From Camellia lanceoleosa (lineage: Eukaryota > Streptophyta > Magnoliopsida > Ericales > Theaceae): a stretch of 64,000 nt of DNA. The position numbers and the translations under genes were made by a program. Positions 25,312 through 36,132 of the stretch are shown piece after piece. Numbering within the stretch: position 1 is the stretch's first letter; the number at the start of each line of letters is the position of its first letter. Below the pieces are notes generated by a model. It saw only the letters and a program-made list of their open reading frames with translations. It had not been told where the DNA came from and did not search any database. Location of the stretch: the NCBI GenBank assembly GCA_025200525.1, contig CM045770.1, positions 124,535,429 through 124,599,428 of the forward strand. The letters are read 5' to 3'.

Positions 25312-28300
25312 TGTAGACGCGCCCTTGGGCCTCACTACAGTTCGGACTCAATTGTCACGGTTCTTAATCTGAACCAAAGAGTCCAAATCCGGCAAATCAT
25401 TTTTGAAAACAGATTTTTTTTTTTTTTTTTTTTTTTTTGTAAAGAAGTGCCAAACATGGACTGCTTTGCCAGATACAGAGTCGCTACCTAAATATTTTAT
25501 TTTGGGAAATTTAGGAAACCCTGACTTGTTGCCTAAGGCCACGTGTCCGTCATCACCAAAGTTGTCTCGGCTCGGGAACTTGGGTACGATTGGGGAAGGT
25601 CACTTCGTGAGCACCCCCACTCGCCCGATCAAAGATTGGCCTCTACTAACCATGATAACTAGTTTTGAAAACATTATGCATTCTTCCTCCGGTTATTAGC
25701 CTAGATTTACAATGTGATGCGTATAGCATACAAGTATAGACTGGGTCGCCTGAATTGGAACGAAACATTTCATGTTTGTTTTGAAAATGGTTTGCTACTC
25801 GCAAGTAGGCTTAAAATGCAGATTTTGCCACCTTCGGGTGGGCTTAGAAAACATGGTTTTGCCACTATCTAGTGGGCATAAAACTCATAGTCAATGCATT
25901 ATTCCAATTCAGATAATCCAACCTTCACCCACAGGCATTCAGGCAGTTATATCACATAAGCACATAGCCTCATGGTAAGCATGCTATCATGGCAGTCACT
26001 CACACGCATGCAAGGATGCTAAAGCACAAAAACTTACCGAGTACTCCAAGCCAAAACAGAGGCTATGTTAGAAATCATGCATGATCCTAACTATACAGAA
26101 ATGCCTAATGCAACACATGCAAAAATGCAACTAAGATAGGCTCGGCTATTCTAAAGATGGCATATGATGATGCTACAGCTAACACGTATTCAACTCGGAA
26201 TTGAAATACAATGCAGTTAGTACGATGCGCCGAACCCGGTGCGTGCAAGACAGATGAATGGATGCAAACATGCAAGCATAAGTATGCTAATTGAAACATG
26301 CCCTAATCTAACCATCATAAGCTGGTAAATAAAAGGGAGAAAGACGTGGGGTTGGAAGACATACATCACACGCACGCACACTTATTACAACATTGCCCTC
26401 GCGTAGAGGGTCCGAATAAATAATATACAGTCCGAATAAATAGTATAGTCCGAATAAATACAAAACCCTAATTAATTAACAAATTTAACTAGGAAAGCAG
26501 TAAACTAGCACGCAAATCTATGGACCGCCTCAGCTTTGTTCCGAATGATGAATGATGTGTGCTTGAGTTGCCTTGCGCGGAAATCCATTGCGATGCCCCA
26601 ATTAGCCTCTGTTTACAATTAAGCCCGAAACATTGCACGATGCTCCAAAAGACTGCCGGTTTCTGATTTGCTGCAACAGAGAGCAAGAAAGGGGCATGGC
26701 AATGTATTTTCACATATGTATGCTTACCTCGATCCTCGTGCCATCAATCACGAATCTCGATGCATGATGGCCGAGGAGTCGAATTGCACGACTTAATATG
26801 AAATGAATGCACATGAAAACAAAACAAGGCCTAGACTCCATCATGAATAATCCAGAGTGTCGGCGACCGGGAATTGAGACACGTTCCGTCACTCAGAGTA
26901 CGAAACGTCCCTCGTTTCCTGTGCTCGGGCTAACTCCTATCCCAAACACAATGCAATATGCATGACATGCGTGAATGCAATCCTAACATGCAACCTAGCA
27001 TACGCAATGCTATGAAATGGCATACACAATGCTCGATGTAACATGGCATACACAATGCTCTAACATACAACCTAGCATACACAATGCTATGAAATGGCAT
27101 ACACAATGCACGATGGACTTAAACCAACATAAGTGGACCTCAGCCACACTCACATCAGTGGCCATCAGATGAAAATGAGACAACTGAAATGCGTGCACAC
27201 ATGCACGCATACTGAGGACCGAACCTGAGGCATGAAATGCCACTCTACCAAAGCATGGCAAGGGATGAAGGATGGCATACAAACATGTAATTTCCAGCAC
27301 TGAAACATGATGCTAAATGGTCCCGAAACATGGAAATATGGCACCCGATGCATGAAATAAGCCCCGAAACCCAAAGCTAGGCACATGTATTGAATTATAA
27401 CTATGCAAAGAAAGCATTATTTAACTATGAAGCACAAAGACAGAGCCAAGGCAGTCCCAAAACATGCACATTACTAGTTTAAAGCATGGCCAAAAAATGC
27501 TAACATGATGGGCTAAAATAACATGCAACATTGGCTAGTAAGCATGGTTTACAAGGCATGTATATGAAGCATATGAGAACTCATCAAACCAGCCAAAAAC
27601 AATGAATAAAACATGTCAAAATATGCCCAAATAATCACTGAAATGTAGCCAACACATGCAAAAATGATGAGTTCCTTTGAAAGGCCATGTAAGGGGTTAC
27701 TTAACACATACAAGATAGACACTTAGCATGGCCAAACCAACTCTGCAAATGGCCTATGAGGGTCCTAAAACCCATTGAAAAGGGCCTGGAACAAGGCTTA
27801 GAAGCATGCAACTATGAGGTCCTTTGGAAGGCCAAAAAGAGGGTTGTTCCACACATGCATGATGGACAGTTAACATTGCCAAAACAACTCTGAAAATGAG
27901 TTATGAGGGTCCTAAAACCCACTGAAAAATGATGAGAACAAATTTTGGAAGCTTGCAAATAGGGGGTCCTTTGGAAGGCCAAAAAGGCCACCAAACAAGA
28001 CAAGGAGAGAGGGGGTCACCCCCCTCTGATTTTGGCTCTCAAAATAGTGTTCTAGCCATTGAAAATCCACTGGATTTCAGTGGCTAGAAGGCCAAACAAA
28101 GCATGTAACAAAGGCTTAGATGCAAGGCTCAAAACAAAAGGCAATCAAGCATACAAGGAAGCATATGACCTCAAACAGAAAAATGCCCTTAAACAAACAT
28201 CAAGAGGGGCTCAAAATAAGACACTTTACAGTTTAGGTTGAAGCCCAGGAATGCGTTCAAGTATGGCAAAAATAAGGAGCAAAATGAAGACCAAAAGAGG

Positions 28301-29557
28301 GAAAGAGTATGTTACCCTTGTAGCCAAGAACTCCAGCAGCAAAAGGGGTCCAAACTCTGAGCTAAAACCAGATTTTGGAGCTCAAAATTATCCTCAAAGA
28401 ACCTGAGCCCAATGGTAGTTGAGTTTGATCAAGGGTGCCTAGGCAAAGGAGAGGTATATCTCCAAGTATAGCTGTTGCTATGCACACCAAGGCAAGAGAA
28501 GGAGAGAGAGGCTGAGATTTGGCTCTGGAATTTCTAGAGAGAGAGGGGTTTTTTTAGAGTGAGAAGCTCCCAAAACTTTCTTAGGAAGATTGTGTTTGAA
28601 AAATGAGAGATATAACTCATATATGGCCAACCTTAGAGTTGGCTCGAAAATATCTCATTTAAGGACAGCTGGAGGTTGTGGAAGACAGCTAAAAGGAGAA
28701 TATCTATCAATTTTGGGCTTTCTGGGCATAAGTGATCGGCCGACCACCTTTTATGGTCGGCCTGCTACTTTTTCTAGTTTTTCAGGACAAAAAATGGGTC
28801 TGCCGGAAAGAAAGGTGATCGGCCAGTGATTGGGAAGTCCAAAGGTGGTCGGTTTGGTGTCCAAATTGAAGCCCTGAAAGTTATCTTTCCAATGGCACAA
28901 ACCTTGCATTAAAATTCCTGCTGTGCAAAAATTTATGCCTATTTTGGTGAAGCCGCGCAGATTCGGTCCAACCGGAGTGATGCCCTACTTCAACCAACCA
29001 TATCTCCCCCATCTGGAATTGGCTTTAGGAGATTCTTGAGTGAAAAATGAAGCCCCAGATGTCTTCTTTCCAATGGTGGTGGCCTCATAGATGGATTCCA
29101 AGTATGCAAATGAATAGGCCCGATTCAGCGAGGGTTGCTCGACTCTCTCTTAACAATTCATGTCCATTTTCTCCCCTAACTGGGTTTCTTCCCTCTTCTC
29201 TTCTTTTCTTCAACTCCAAACCCCTAAGTATGGTGTTTTGAAAGATTTTTCAAAGATTTCATCTCTCTTTCATTCATTTCTACTCTGTTCTGACTCGGTT
29301 TACTGAAAAGCACAACATTTAACGAAATGTGAGCCTCGGAACATTGTAGAAACTTTATTTCAAAAATGTTTTGAAAGAGAGGGTTTTAAGGTCTAAAAAC
29401 CATTCAAAATAGCTTTGGTCCAAAATGAGGTGTAAGGTTGGGATTTGACTCTCCTCTTGCCGAAGAAATTGAACCTTTGCCCTGCACACCTTTCTCCACT
29501 ATGTAAACCATCAGTCGCGTCCAGGTCTTAAGAGCGGTCAAAAATGGGGTGTCTACA
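25312..29557 (-). repeat. Ogre 5' LTR (4246 bp)
   Basis: Near-identical partner of 8112-12483. The visible differences concentrate around 26855-26935 (versus 9640-9720), a run of 23 T near 25416-25438, and the missing ~148-bp segment. It ends GGTGTCTACA at 29557, followed by the GGTGT duplication and a (GT)n run. Confidence 0.92.
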
Positions 29558-29577
29558 GGTGTGTGTGTGTGTGTGTA
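29558..29577. repeat. (GT)n microsatellite at Ogre insertion edge
   Basis: A short GT run directly adjoins the LTR end and includes the right target duplication. The left flank (8095-8111) is also GT-rich, so the element inserted into a GT tract. Confidence 0.85.
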
Positions 29578-30729
29578 CTACGTGAAACTTGTATCAAATC
29601 AAGGGAAAATGTTTGGTGTAGAAGCATCTTGTGGTATGTTATATGTTCATGCACAGTTCAACTAACCACAACAAGAAAAACCATAAAACAAGATCTATTC
29701 GTGTATATTTTGGAGAAACTAGAGTTAAGCTGCGATTTAAATAAATTTCAGGTTAGGAACACGCACCATCTGAAATACACAGCCCTAAAGAACTGGGCCA
29801 GCTAGGAACCTGCAAGAGCAAATCAGAAGAGAAAAGCAGAGAAGTCTGCGATCACTCAACCCACAAACTCACCCTCTCACACAATATAATGGGGTGGACT
29901 CACATCACTCAAGCTTTGACACCAAATTTTTTGCCCTAGCCACAACCAGGCTATCAGGTAGGTCCTTGAATCGATCAATAACAGCCTTCTCTCCCCCTTT
30001 CATTTCAACAATGTCCGACCACTTAGTCTAAAGCAGGTTGAACGCTGATGTGCAGGAGTGGTATTTCCTCTTGAGCAAGTTCAATGGGTACCAGATCCTC
30101 CCTCGAAACCCCCAACATATTTGCAAACAAATGGTGTTGAGCCTAGCCCGCAGGTCCTCAATAGCCTGAGACTGAGAAATTACCACATCCGAACCCCGAT
30201 TTAAAACCCTACCTCTAGTTGAACCTCGCTTATTAGGACCAACAGCATCCATCGCAACAATTTCTGATCGAAGGCCCTCCATAGAAGCAGCGAATGACCT
30301 CGAACTAGGGCTAAGACTTCCTTCACCCCCCATCGTCAATCTGTTAACACTAATCGAAGGAACCTCCTCAGAGGAAATTTTCGATTCCCCTTGCTCTCAG
30401 CTCAAACCCGGATTCAGTTTGCCCTAAACCAAATAACGTTGGTGATTTCGAATCCCTAACTACATCCTTAGCCCTAGACGAAACCCCTTTGGTAAACTGT
30501 GGAGACTCCATCGACATCAATGAGCTATTGAAACTGTAGAATTTTAGGAATTCCAGAGAATGGAAGAGCTTCTCTCACTAACCCATGCCACTAATGGCGT
30601 TCTTTGTTCTTCCTTTATGATTAGAACCATTGGCTATAGATTGATCTTGAGAGTCAGGGCTTTTGATTCTTTTTATTTTTTGGATCTTGGGAGCCAGGGC
30701 TTTCAATTCCCCACTCCACGTTTCAAATT
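29578..30729. other. Right interior of the CACTA element, unrecognised coding-like stretch
   Basis: The minus strand from about 30400 to 30028 is open and coding-like (peptides such as SLSPSSRSFAASMEGL and AIEDLRARLNTICLQ). I do not recognise the family. The rest is AT-rich and without motifs. It adjoined the AAR3-like leader before the Ogre inserted. Confidence 0.4.
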
Positions 30730-30734
30730 TCCCT

Positions 30735-31160
30735 CCCAAACTTTTGCCGACCAAAGACCATATTAGTCGTAGAAAAGATACCTTCGCCGACAAACTTTTT
30801 TAGTTGCCAAATCTCAATCAACGGTGACCAAAATATTATTCGCTAAATGTACTAATTTGGCGACTAATTTTTTTTGGTTGCCAAAAATAAGTTTTTGGCG
30901 ACCAAATTTTTGGTCGCCAAAAAATATGTGACCTTCCGCGACCAAATTTGGAGTTGGTCGGCAAAAGCATATCACTTTTTGCGACCAACTCATTTTTTGG
31001 TCGCCAAAATATAACCTTTTGCGACCAATAATATTTGGTCGCCAAAAATAATAATCATTCGCAACTAATTAATATTTGGTCGGCAAATGTCATTTTCTTG
31101 CGACCAAAATTATTTTGGTCCGCAAAAGTGGTCAAGTGGTCGGCAAATGTGTGAATTCTT
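30735..31160. repeat. CACTA right subterminal repeat array
   Basis: The same family of short motifs as at the left end ('ttggtcgccaaa', 'gcgaccaa', 'ggtcggcaaa') occurs in both orientations, ending at the right TIR. Confidence 0.85.
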
Positions 31161-31218
31161 GTAGTGATAGACATGATCAAAAGTAAACAAATATTTGCCA
31201 TGCACACGCATGTGTTAC

Positions 31219-31556
31219 CTCCAAATTAGGTGACAAGTTCAACCCACTAGAATTGAGACTTCGAATTCGGTGACCCCTAAGATCCAACCTCACATCATCA
31301 CCAGCTTTGATCTCCACATGCGGAAGCATCATGAAACGAGAATCCCGACTCTCCGGTGCTCCCGCTTCCGTGACCGGACAAACCGAACTCCACATCTCTG
31401 GTGAAGTCGAAGAAACGACCTTTTGATCTGTTGGTGGCGAAGGTGTTCGAGGGGATAGAAGTGGTCTTGAAACCACTGCCTAGTTGTCTTTCTGGCGATC
31501 TTTGTCCAACGATGAAGAAGGCACCCTCTTTGAAGAGGAAGCTGAAAATAATGGTT
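31219..31556 (-). pseudogene. AIR9-like exon fragment (microtubule-associated LRR protein)
   Basis: The minus strand encodes a Ser/Pro-rich region (VVSRPLLSPRTPSPP) followed by DDVRLDLRGHRIRSLNSSGL and NLSPNLE, then a GTAACA donor at 31218. The last part is the start of the leucine-rich repeat region of plant AIR9, a cell-division-site microtubule-associated protein. At least one in-frame TAG (31480-31482) interrupts the Ser-rich part; a second stop lies near 31545. The following intron is cut off by the CACTA terminus 50 bp away. The upstream end abuts a CBL fragment with no intervening intron or spacer. This is a decayed gene piece, not a functional gene. Confidence 0.75.
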
Positions 31557-31565
31557 TCACAGAAG

Positions 31566-31742
31566 ACTACTTTCCAGAATCTTGTTTATTAGTCCATTGT
31601 CAATCACAGAACTGCTAATGCTCTTATACAGCTTGAATAATGCTTCGACTTCACTTACACTAAAAGCAATCTGTAAAGCTAGAATTTCGGGGTCCTCATG
31701 TCCAGGAAACTGCTTGCTTGCTATAGAATGAAAACAGCCCAA
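31566..31742 (-). pseudogene. CBL (calcineurin B-like calcium sensor) first-exon fragment, start codon lost
   Basis: The minus strand encodes GCFHS at the N-terminus, then [35 protein letters not shown] and VIDNGLINK. This is the N-terminus of a plant CBL calcium sensor, including the MGCxxS myristoylation/palmitoylation signal of CBL1/CBL9-type proteins. The expected ATG is TTG here (31740-31742). Homology stops after INK, which is an exon end in CBL genes as I recall them, and AIR9-like sequence follows directly. EF-hands are absent. Confidence 0.8.
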
Positions 31743-32902
31743 TTACGAAGGAATAAGAAGAAGCACGCCACTAGACTAGCACCTAGGCTTCACTGATTTT
31801 CCAATTAGAAAACTGGCTGGAAAAATGCTGGTTTCTAGGAAGAGAAGCTGTGTTGCTGTGTGTAGATAGAGAGAATCGTGAAATCACCAAAATGGTCCAT
31901 CAGATTACTATTAGCTGCTATCTCTTTGGTCTTACCCAGATTTCTCACACTTACTATACAGCGTAAGGCATCTAATCCATTTTATGACAGCAAATGTCAA
32001 GGATGGTGCACCAGTATGGAAGCAATACCTTCTTAGTTTACACGACTTCACAGCCAAAATAAAAAGGGAACCAAATATAATTAAAGAGAAGCTTACATAT
32101 AGTATAGTAATATATTTCTGGACATAAAACCAAGTTCCTTGTAAATCCAACTGTGGTTAAATCGCATCGATGGTAGCTCAAGAGTCCACTTGCGAGGCGG
32201 TGGTTTGTGGTCCAAGAGTTCTCAATAGTTCCACCAGGGAAAGGCAGGTTTAGGTCGAGTTCATCATCAAGGGTGGTGTTTTTTTATTTATTTATTATTT
32301 TCCCACCGAAAGCAAGCCAACACTCTCCTAATGTGAGAGATATATATTATAAAGATAAAAAAATCCTTCCCACTCAAATTTGTCCCAGCCTTTTCTCTCT
32401 AAAGAAAATATTCCATTGCCCCTACACATTTTGATCATGATCTCTCTAATAAAATAAATTATTTATTTATTTATTTTAGGTCATCACAATAACAATTTTG
32501 TGTTAAAATCTGTGTTTCCATTACTAAAAGGCAGAGTTTATTTAAGTGGAAAATCATAACTTCATCAATGATTTGACACAATCATTGAAGTGTGAGCTTT
32601 GCTCAAATTCTCCTGGTCCCCTGAACAACCACAAAAGAAGAGAGAGAGAGAGAGCTCTTTTTCCATTCTCAATATACTGTTATGTTCTGTCATTTTTTTT
32701 TTGGCTACGATAATGGCCAAAACATAGATTATGTTTAGCATGCCATGATAAGATACATCCTATAACATGTCGCTTATTGTATAATCTTTTTTTTTCTTTT
32801 TTTTTAGTGTCACTTATTGTATAGTCTGCCTTAAATTGTTCAATTTTCCACTTTGAAGTTGGATGAACATACGTTTATTATATTTGCTAATTATTTTTAC
32901 AG
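31743..32902. other. Upstream sequence of the CBL fragment and AT-rich spacer
   Basis: The part next to the CBL fragment (to about 31930 or further) may be its captured 5' leader or promoter. Further right are ATTT repeats (32282-32300, 32458-32478), an AG microsatellite (32640-32654) and T-rich runs (32692, 32789-32803). No gene recognised. Confidence 0.45.
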
Positions 32903-32959
32903 GTGTTGGAGGCTATTCATATTTGTATGAGCCACTTTGGTGGGCTGGCATGATAACAA
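32903..32959 (+). pseudogene. NIPA-type magnesium transporter exon fragment
   Basis: A 57-bp exon between a 'tttttacag' acceptor and a GTGAGT donor reads VGGYSYLYEPLWWAGMIT, a conserved segment of plant NIPA family membrane magnesium transporters. It is on the opposite strand to the AIR9 and CBL pieces. The neighbouring exons expected upstream and downstream are not seen within the 500 bp on the left or before the copia LTR on the right. It is an isolated captured exon. Confidence 0.7.
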
Positions 32960-33174
32960 GTGAGTTTATTTTGTGCTTTCCTTTCAATAGATAACAAACT
33001 AAATTGGTTAATGCTGTATTGCTATTGCATTATGTGATCTCAGTTTCCTAAGTTTTTTTAATTCATAATCTTCCCATTCTTAGTTTTTGCAGTCAAGGAT
33101 TTCATTTTGCACAGAAGTCAACGACTCTAGAATTCAAACTTCACATTTTCCTTTTTACCCCCTGTTTTACCTTT

Positions 33175-34184
33175 TGTTAGGTCCTATCTTGTCAAAACCC
33201 GCGAACAAACTTATTGATTGAGTTGTAATTTTCTATGTTTTTTTGTCTTCCTCGCTCGAGCGAAGGACTGTGTCTGGCTGCAAACCTGAAAGAGGTAAAT
33301 GTACGCTCGAGCAAAGCATTGGTGGCTCGAGCGAAGATCAATGTACGCTCGAGCAAAGATTTGGTGGCTCGAGCTAAGGATTGCGTCCATACAAAACCTG
33401 AAAGAGTTTATTCCTCGCTCGAGCGAAGAGTTCGTGGCTCGAGCGAAGGCACTAGTAGAAATCACGAAAGATAAGCTCCTCGCTCGAGCGAGATAAGCTT
33501 CGCTCTAGCAAGCTTCAGAATCCGGATTTCTACAAGTGATTGGTTTCTTCCAAAACTAGGATTCCTTTTGGTTTTCAATAAGTAGATGGTTTTCTCCTAA
33601 AACTAGCGGGACTTGTTTTCTAGATTTGGTTCAAGAGTTCTAGAGTTTTGTTTGAAGTTTTCTTCTGAGGCTTTGATGAGTTTTTCTTGATGTTCTTGAG
33701 AGAGTTCTAAACTTATGCATTGAGATTCATACATCAAGGAGGTTGATACTTTATATTCAAGAGAGTGCTCTTCGGTGAATTCCGAAGATCAAGACGTAGA
33801 GTTTCAAAAGGCGTTTGATTCTATACGTAGTCATTAATTCTTTAGGATCAGTTCCGTGATGAAGGCGTGGTGAAAGAGTTACAGAAGATTCGAGGACAAA
33901 TTGACTGGGTTGGGTAATTTGTGTATTATCTTTGTAATCTTTCTTTCTTCAGTAATGGATTGATTAGTGGCGATTCGCCCGTAGTTTTTTATTACAATTG
34001 AAGGTTCTTCAATTGTGGTTTTTCCACGTAAAAATCGTTTGTGTCAATTTATTGTTTATTCCTAAAAACAAACAAACTAAAATCACTCTCGTAAGTGCTT
34101 GTTAATTTTAGAATGAGTGTTTTTGATAATTAGGATTTGGAATATTTTAATCTTGATCTAATCACTAATCACTTAGGATTTTCA
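33175..34184 (+). repeat. Copia 5' LTR (1010 bp)
   Basis: Matches the 3' LTR closely. It lacks a short U3 segment containing one palindrome and a segment near 33840 ('cgacaagtgaagttgtggg') present in the 3' LTR. The TATA-like element in the 3' LTR (TATAAG at 43485) reads AATAAG here, so this copy's promoter may be weakened. Confidence 0.92.
33254..33510. promoter_or_regulatory. GCTCGAGC palindrome array in copia 5' LTR U3
   Basis: The 8-bp palindrome GCTCGAGC or a one-to-two-base variant starts at 33254, 33305, 33325, 33347, 33367, 33417, 33437, 33482 and 33502. Within each pair the spacing is exactly 20 bp. Flanks are often 'ctc' before and 'gaag' after. The array lies 80-335 bp into the LTR, upstream of the TATA position near 33576. 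An enhancer role is inferred. Confidence 0.8.
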
Positions 34185-34186
34185 GT

Positions 34187-34198
34187 TGGTATCAGAGC
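34187..34198 (+). other. Primer binding site of the copia element (tRNA-iMet type)
   Basis: TGGTATCAGAGC begins two bases after the LTR end. This is the common plant copia primer site for initiator methionine tRNA. Confidence 0.9.
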
Positions 34199-34255
34199 AG
34201 GTCACTCTTTGTTTTTATCAAAACTATAGGAGTGTGATTTTGTGTGATTAGTATT

Positions 34256-36085
34256 ATGGATTCTATTCGTGAAGGTAACTCAACCCATAGACCACCTTTA
34301 CTCGATGGTACAAACTATTCTTATTGGAAAGCTCGAATGAGAGCGTTTTTAAAATCCATCGATGAGAAAGTTTGGCACTGCGTGATCTATGGGTGGAGTG
34401 AACCTATTGTCACCATTGATGGTATTGATATTCCTAAACCCGCTGATAAATGGGACACAATTGATTACCAAACTCGAGTTGGAACAACAAGGCTCTCAAC
34501 TCCCTCTTTTGCTCTGTCACACCTGAAGAATTTCGTCGAATTTGCACGTGTGAGGTAGCAAAAGAGGCTTGGGATATTCTTGAAACAATGCACGAAGGTA
34601 CTACCTCTGTCAAAAGGTCAAAACTTCAACGTCTCACCTCTGCCTTTGAAACCCTTTTTATGCGCGACGAGGAGACGTTTGATGATTTTTATGCAAAACT
34701 TAGTGATATCGTGAATTCCTGTTTCACACTCGGTGAAAAAATCCCGGAAGCTAAAGTTGTTGGAAAAATTTTGAGGTCCCTTCCCGAGAGGTTCCAATCG
34801 AAGGTAACAGCCATTGAGGAGGCTCAGAATGTTGATACCCTCAAGCTTGATCAATTGGTTGGAAATTTGCAGACTTATGAAACCCACCAAATTTCCAAGG
34901 AAAAACAAAAAGAAAGTGTGGCTTTCACTAGTGCTCATGAGACTGCAAAACCTCCGGAGACTGGATTTGATTTAGAGTCTGAGATAACGGCTATGCTTTC
35001 AAAACAGTTTAAAATTTTTTTGAAAAAGAAGCCTAATTTCAGAGACCCTATTTCAAAAGATAAGAGTAATGATAAACCCAAAACTTTTCCACCAAAATTT
35101 GCTCAACAAACTGAAAAGAAGATTGTAAGGGGGCCAGGAGTCAAGTGCTATGAATGTCAAGGGGTTGGTCATATTTCTCTTGAATGTCCTTCGAAAAAGA
35201 ATCGAAAAAAAGTCTACACTGTGACTTGGGATGATGAAAGCGGGTCGGAACAAGAACCCGAAGAACCTGAATCCGGTGAAGACGGGGATAGTGCTTTCAT
35301 GGCATTTTGGACCACTTTTACTCAACCTCTTCCAAAGCCTTCAGAATTAGCTCGCGGTCAGAACTTGCATCATGCTCCCACCTTTGATGGGACCATCTAC
35401 TTGTATTGGAAAATCAGAATGAGGGCTTTTCTAAGAGCCTTTAAACCAGAAGGTTGGCAAGCCATTGAAGAAGACACAGAACGTGCAGATAATCCGGGCA
35501 ATCAGAGAGCCCTAATCACTATTCGCGGAGCAATTTCTAATGAAGAACAGCAACGGGTTGTTCACTGCACAAAGGCTAAAGATGTATGGGAAATTCTGAG
35601 GCAATTCCATGAAAGAGGCGATTCACCTTCACCTCCATCCGGCAACTTTTCTGCCTTGGTTGCTAGACTGGACGAGGTCAAGGAGAATGAAGAGCAAAAA
35701 GAGGATGATGAAACATCTGAAGATAATGATGAGATCAATGGTGATGAACTACAACAAGCCTACGAAAAGCTGTATGAGAAATCTCTGAATTTATCCAAAA
35801 GCAACGACAAACTCTCTCTCAAGCTCAAAACATGTGAGAGTAAGAACGTCCGGCTAAAATGAGAACTTGTAGCAGCACAACAGAATGTCATCAAGATCTC
35901 AAGTGACAGACAAGACTTATGTGGAAAACTTCTATCCTGTGAAACTGAAAGGAATGAACTTCTGAAAGTATATTCCACATATGAAGAAAAGCTTGAAAGT
36001 CTTGAGTTGTCACAAGCTGCCTTGGAAGAGATAGTATGTCAGAAAGATGAAGAACTTCGTATTGCTCGAGCAACAATTGCCATGT
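34256..36085 (+). pseudogene. gag: Copia gag with duplicated N-terminal domain, broken
   Basis: Translation probably starts at ATG 34256 (MDSIREGN). The N-terminal DUF4219/UBN2-type Gag region begins LLDGTNYSYWKARMRAFL. A one-base frameshift near 34480 moves the reading into the frame used from 34588, where EVAKEAWDILETMHEGT continues the domain. A CCHC knuckle (CYECQGVGHISLEC) lies near 35146. A second, diverged copy of the N-terminal motif (FDGTIYLYWKIRMRAFL) follows near 35385. An acidic stretch and a long coiled coil (QQAYEKLYEKSLNLSKSN) come next. Stops at 35860 (TGA) and 36085 (TAG) cut the coiled-coil region; the open sequence continues beyond each. The protein would package element RNA in virus-like particles. 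Confidence 0.82.
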
Positions 36086-36132
36086 AGAACAAAGGTTGCA
36101 AATCTCTAGAACACATACTTGGGTCTCAACAA

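Larger units (their letters stand above)
8112..29557 (-). mobile_element. Ogre/Tat-lineage Ty3/gypsy retrotransposon, 21.4 kb, pol-deficient
   Basis: It is bounded by two long direct LTRs that begin TGTAGACGC and end GTCTACA on the plus strand, with a perfect 5-bp duplication GGTGT (8107-8111 and 29558-29562). The gag, PBS and PPT all read on the minus strand, so 25312-29557 is the 5' LTR and 8112-12483 the 3' LTR. The internal region after removing the nested solo LTR is about 8 kb. It holds a Tat-type gag and a short remnant of the segment preceding RT, but no recognisable protease, RT, RNase H or integrase. The LTRs are nearly identical over long stretches, which points to a recent insertion mobilised by enzymes from another copy. 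Lineage assignment rests on the gag signature, the huge LTRs and a PBS unlike tRNA-iMet. Confidence 0.88.
1770..31166. mobile_element. CACTA (En/Spm) DNA transposon carrying host-gene fragments, non-autonomous
   Basis: The left end reads CACTACAAGAATT at 1770, and the right end is its reverse complement ending at 31166. The two ends pair over about 28 bp with few mismatches. A 3-bp duplication ATA flanks both sides (1767-1769 and 31167-31169), as expected for CACTA elements. Just inside each end lies an array of short motifs of the type 'ttggtcgccaaa' in both orientations, the usual subterminal repeats bound by the transposase accessory protein. After subtracting the nested retrotransposon at 8112-29557, about 8 kb remain. 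I see no transposase (TNPD/TNPA-like) reading frame. The interior instead holds minus-strand exons resembling plant genes, so this is best called a Pack-CACTA-like element mobilised in trans. Confidence 0.9.

Noticed and set aside
31170..32960. Functional AIR9, CBL or NIPA gene at this locus
   Set aside because: Each is a single fragment, with stops, a lost start codon or missing neighbouring exons.
33235..33496. Short proteins rich in SSLER/ARAK repeats across the palindrome arrays (also 43084-43395, 47429-47848, 58119-58433)
   Set aside because: They are translations of the GCTCGAGC repeat on both strands in several frames. No start context, no homology, and the array is in LTR U3.
33254..33510. 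CRISPR-like direct repeats with regular spacers
   Set aside because: Repeats are 8-bp palindromes with 11-12 bp between partners, in a plant LTR. No cas genes; nuclear eukaryotic context.
34187..34198. TGGTATCAGAGC as part of a tRNA gene (also 57613-57624)
   Set aside because: Only the complement of the tRNA 3' end is present, placed at the LTR edge: it is a primer binding site.
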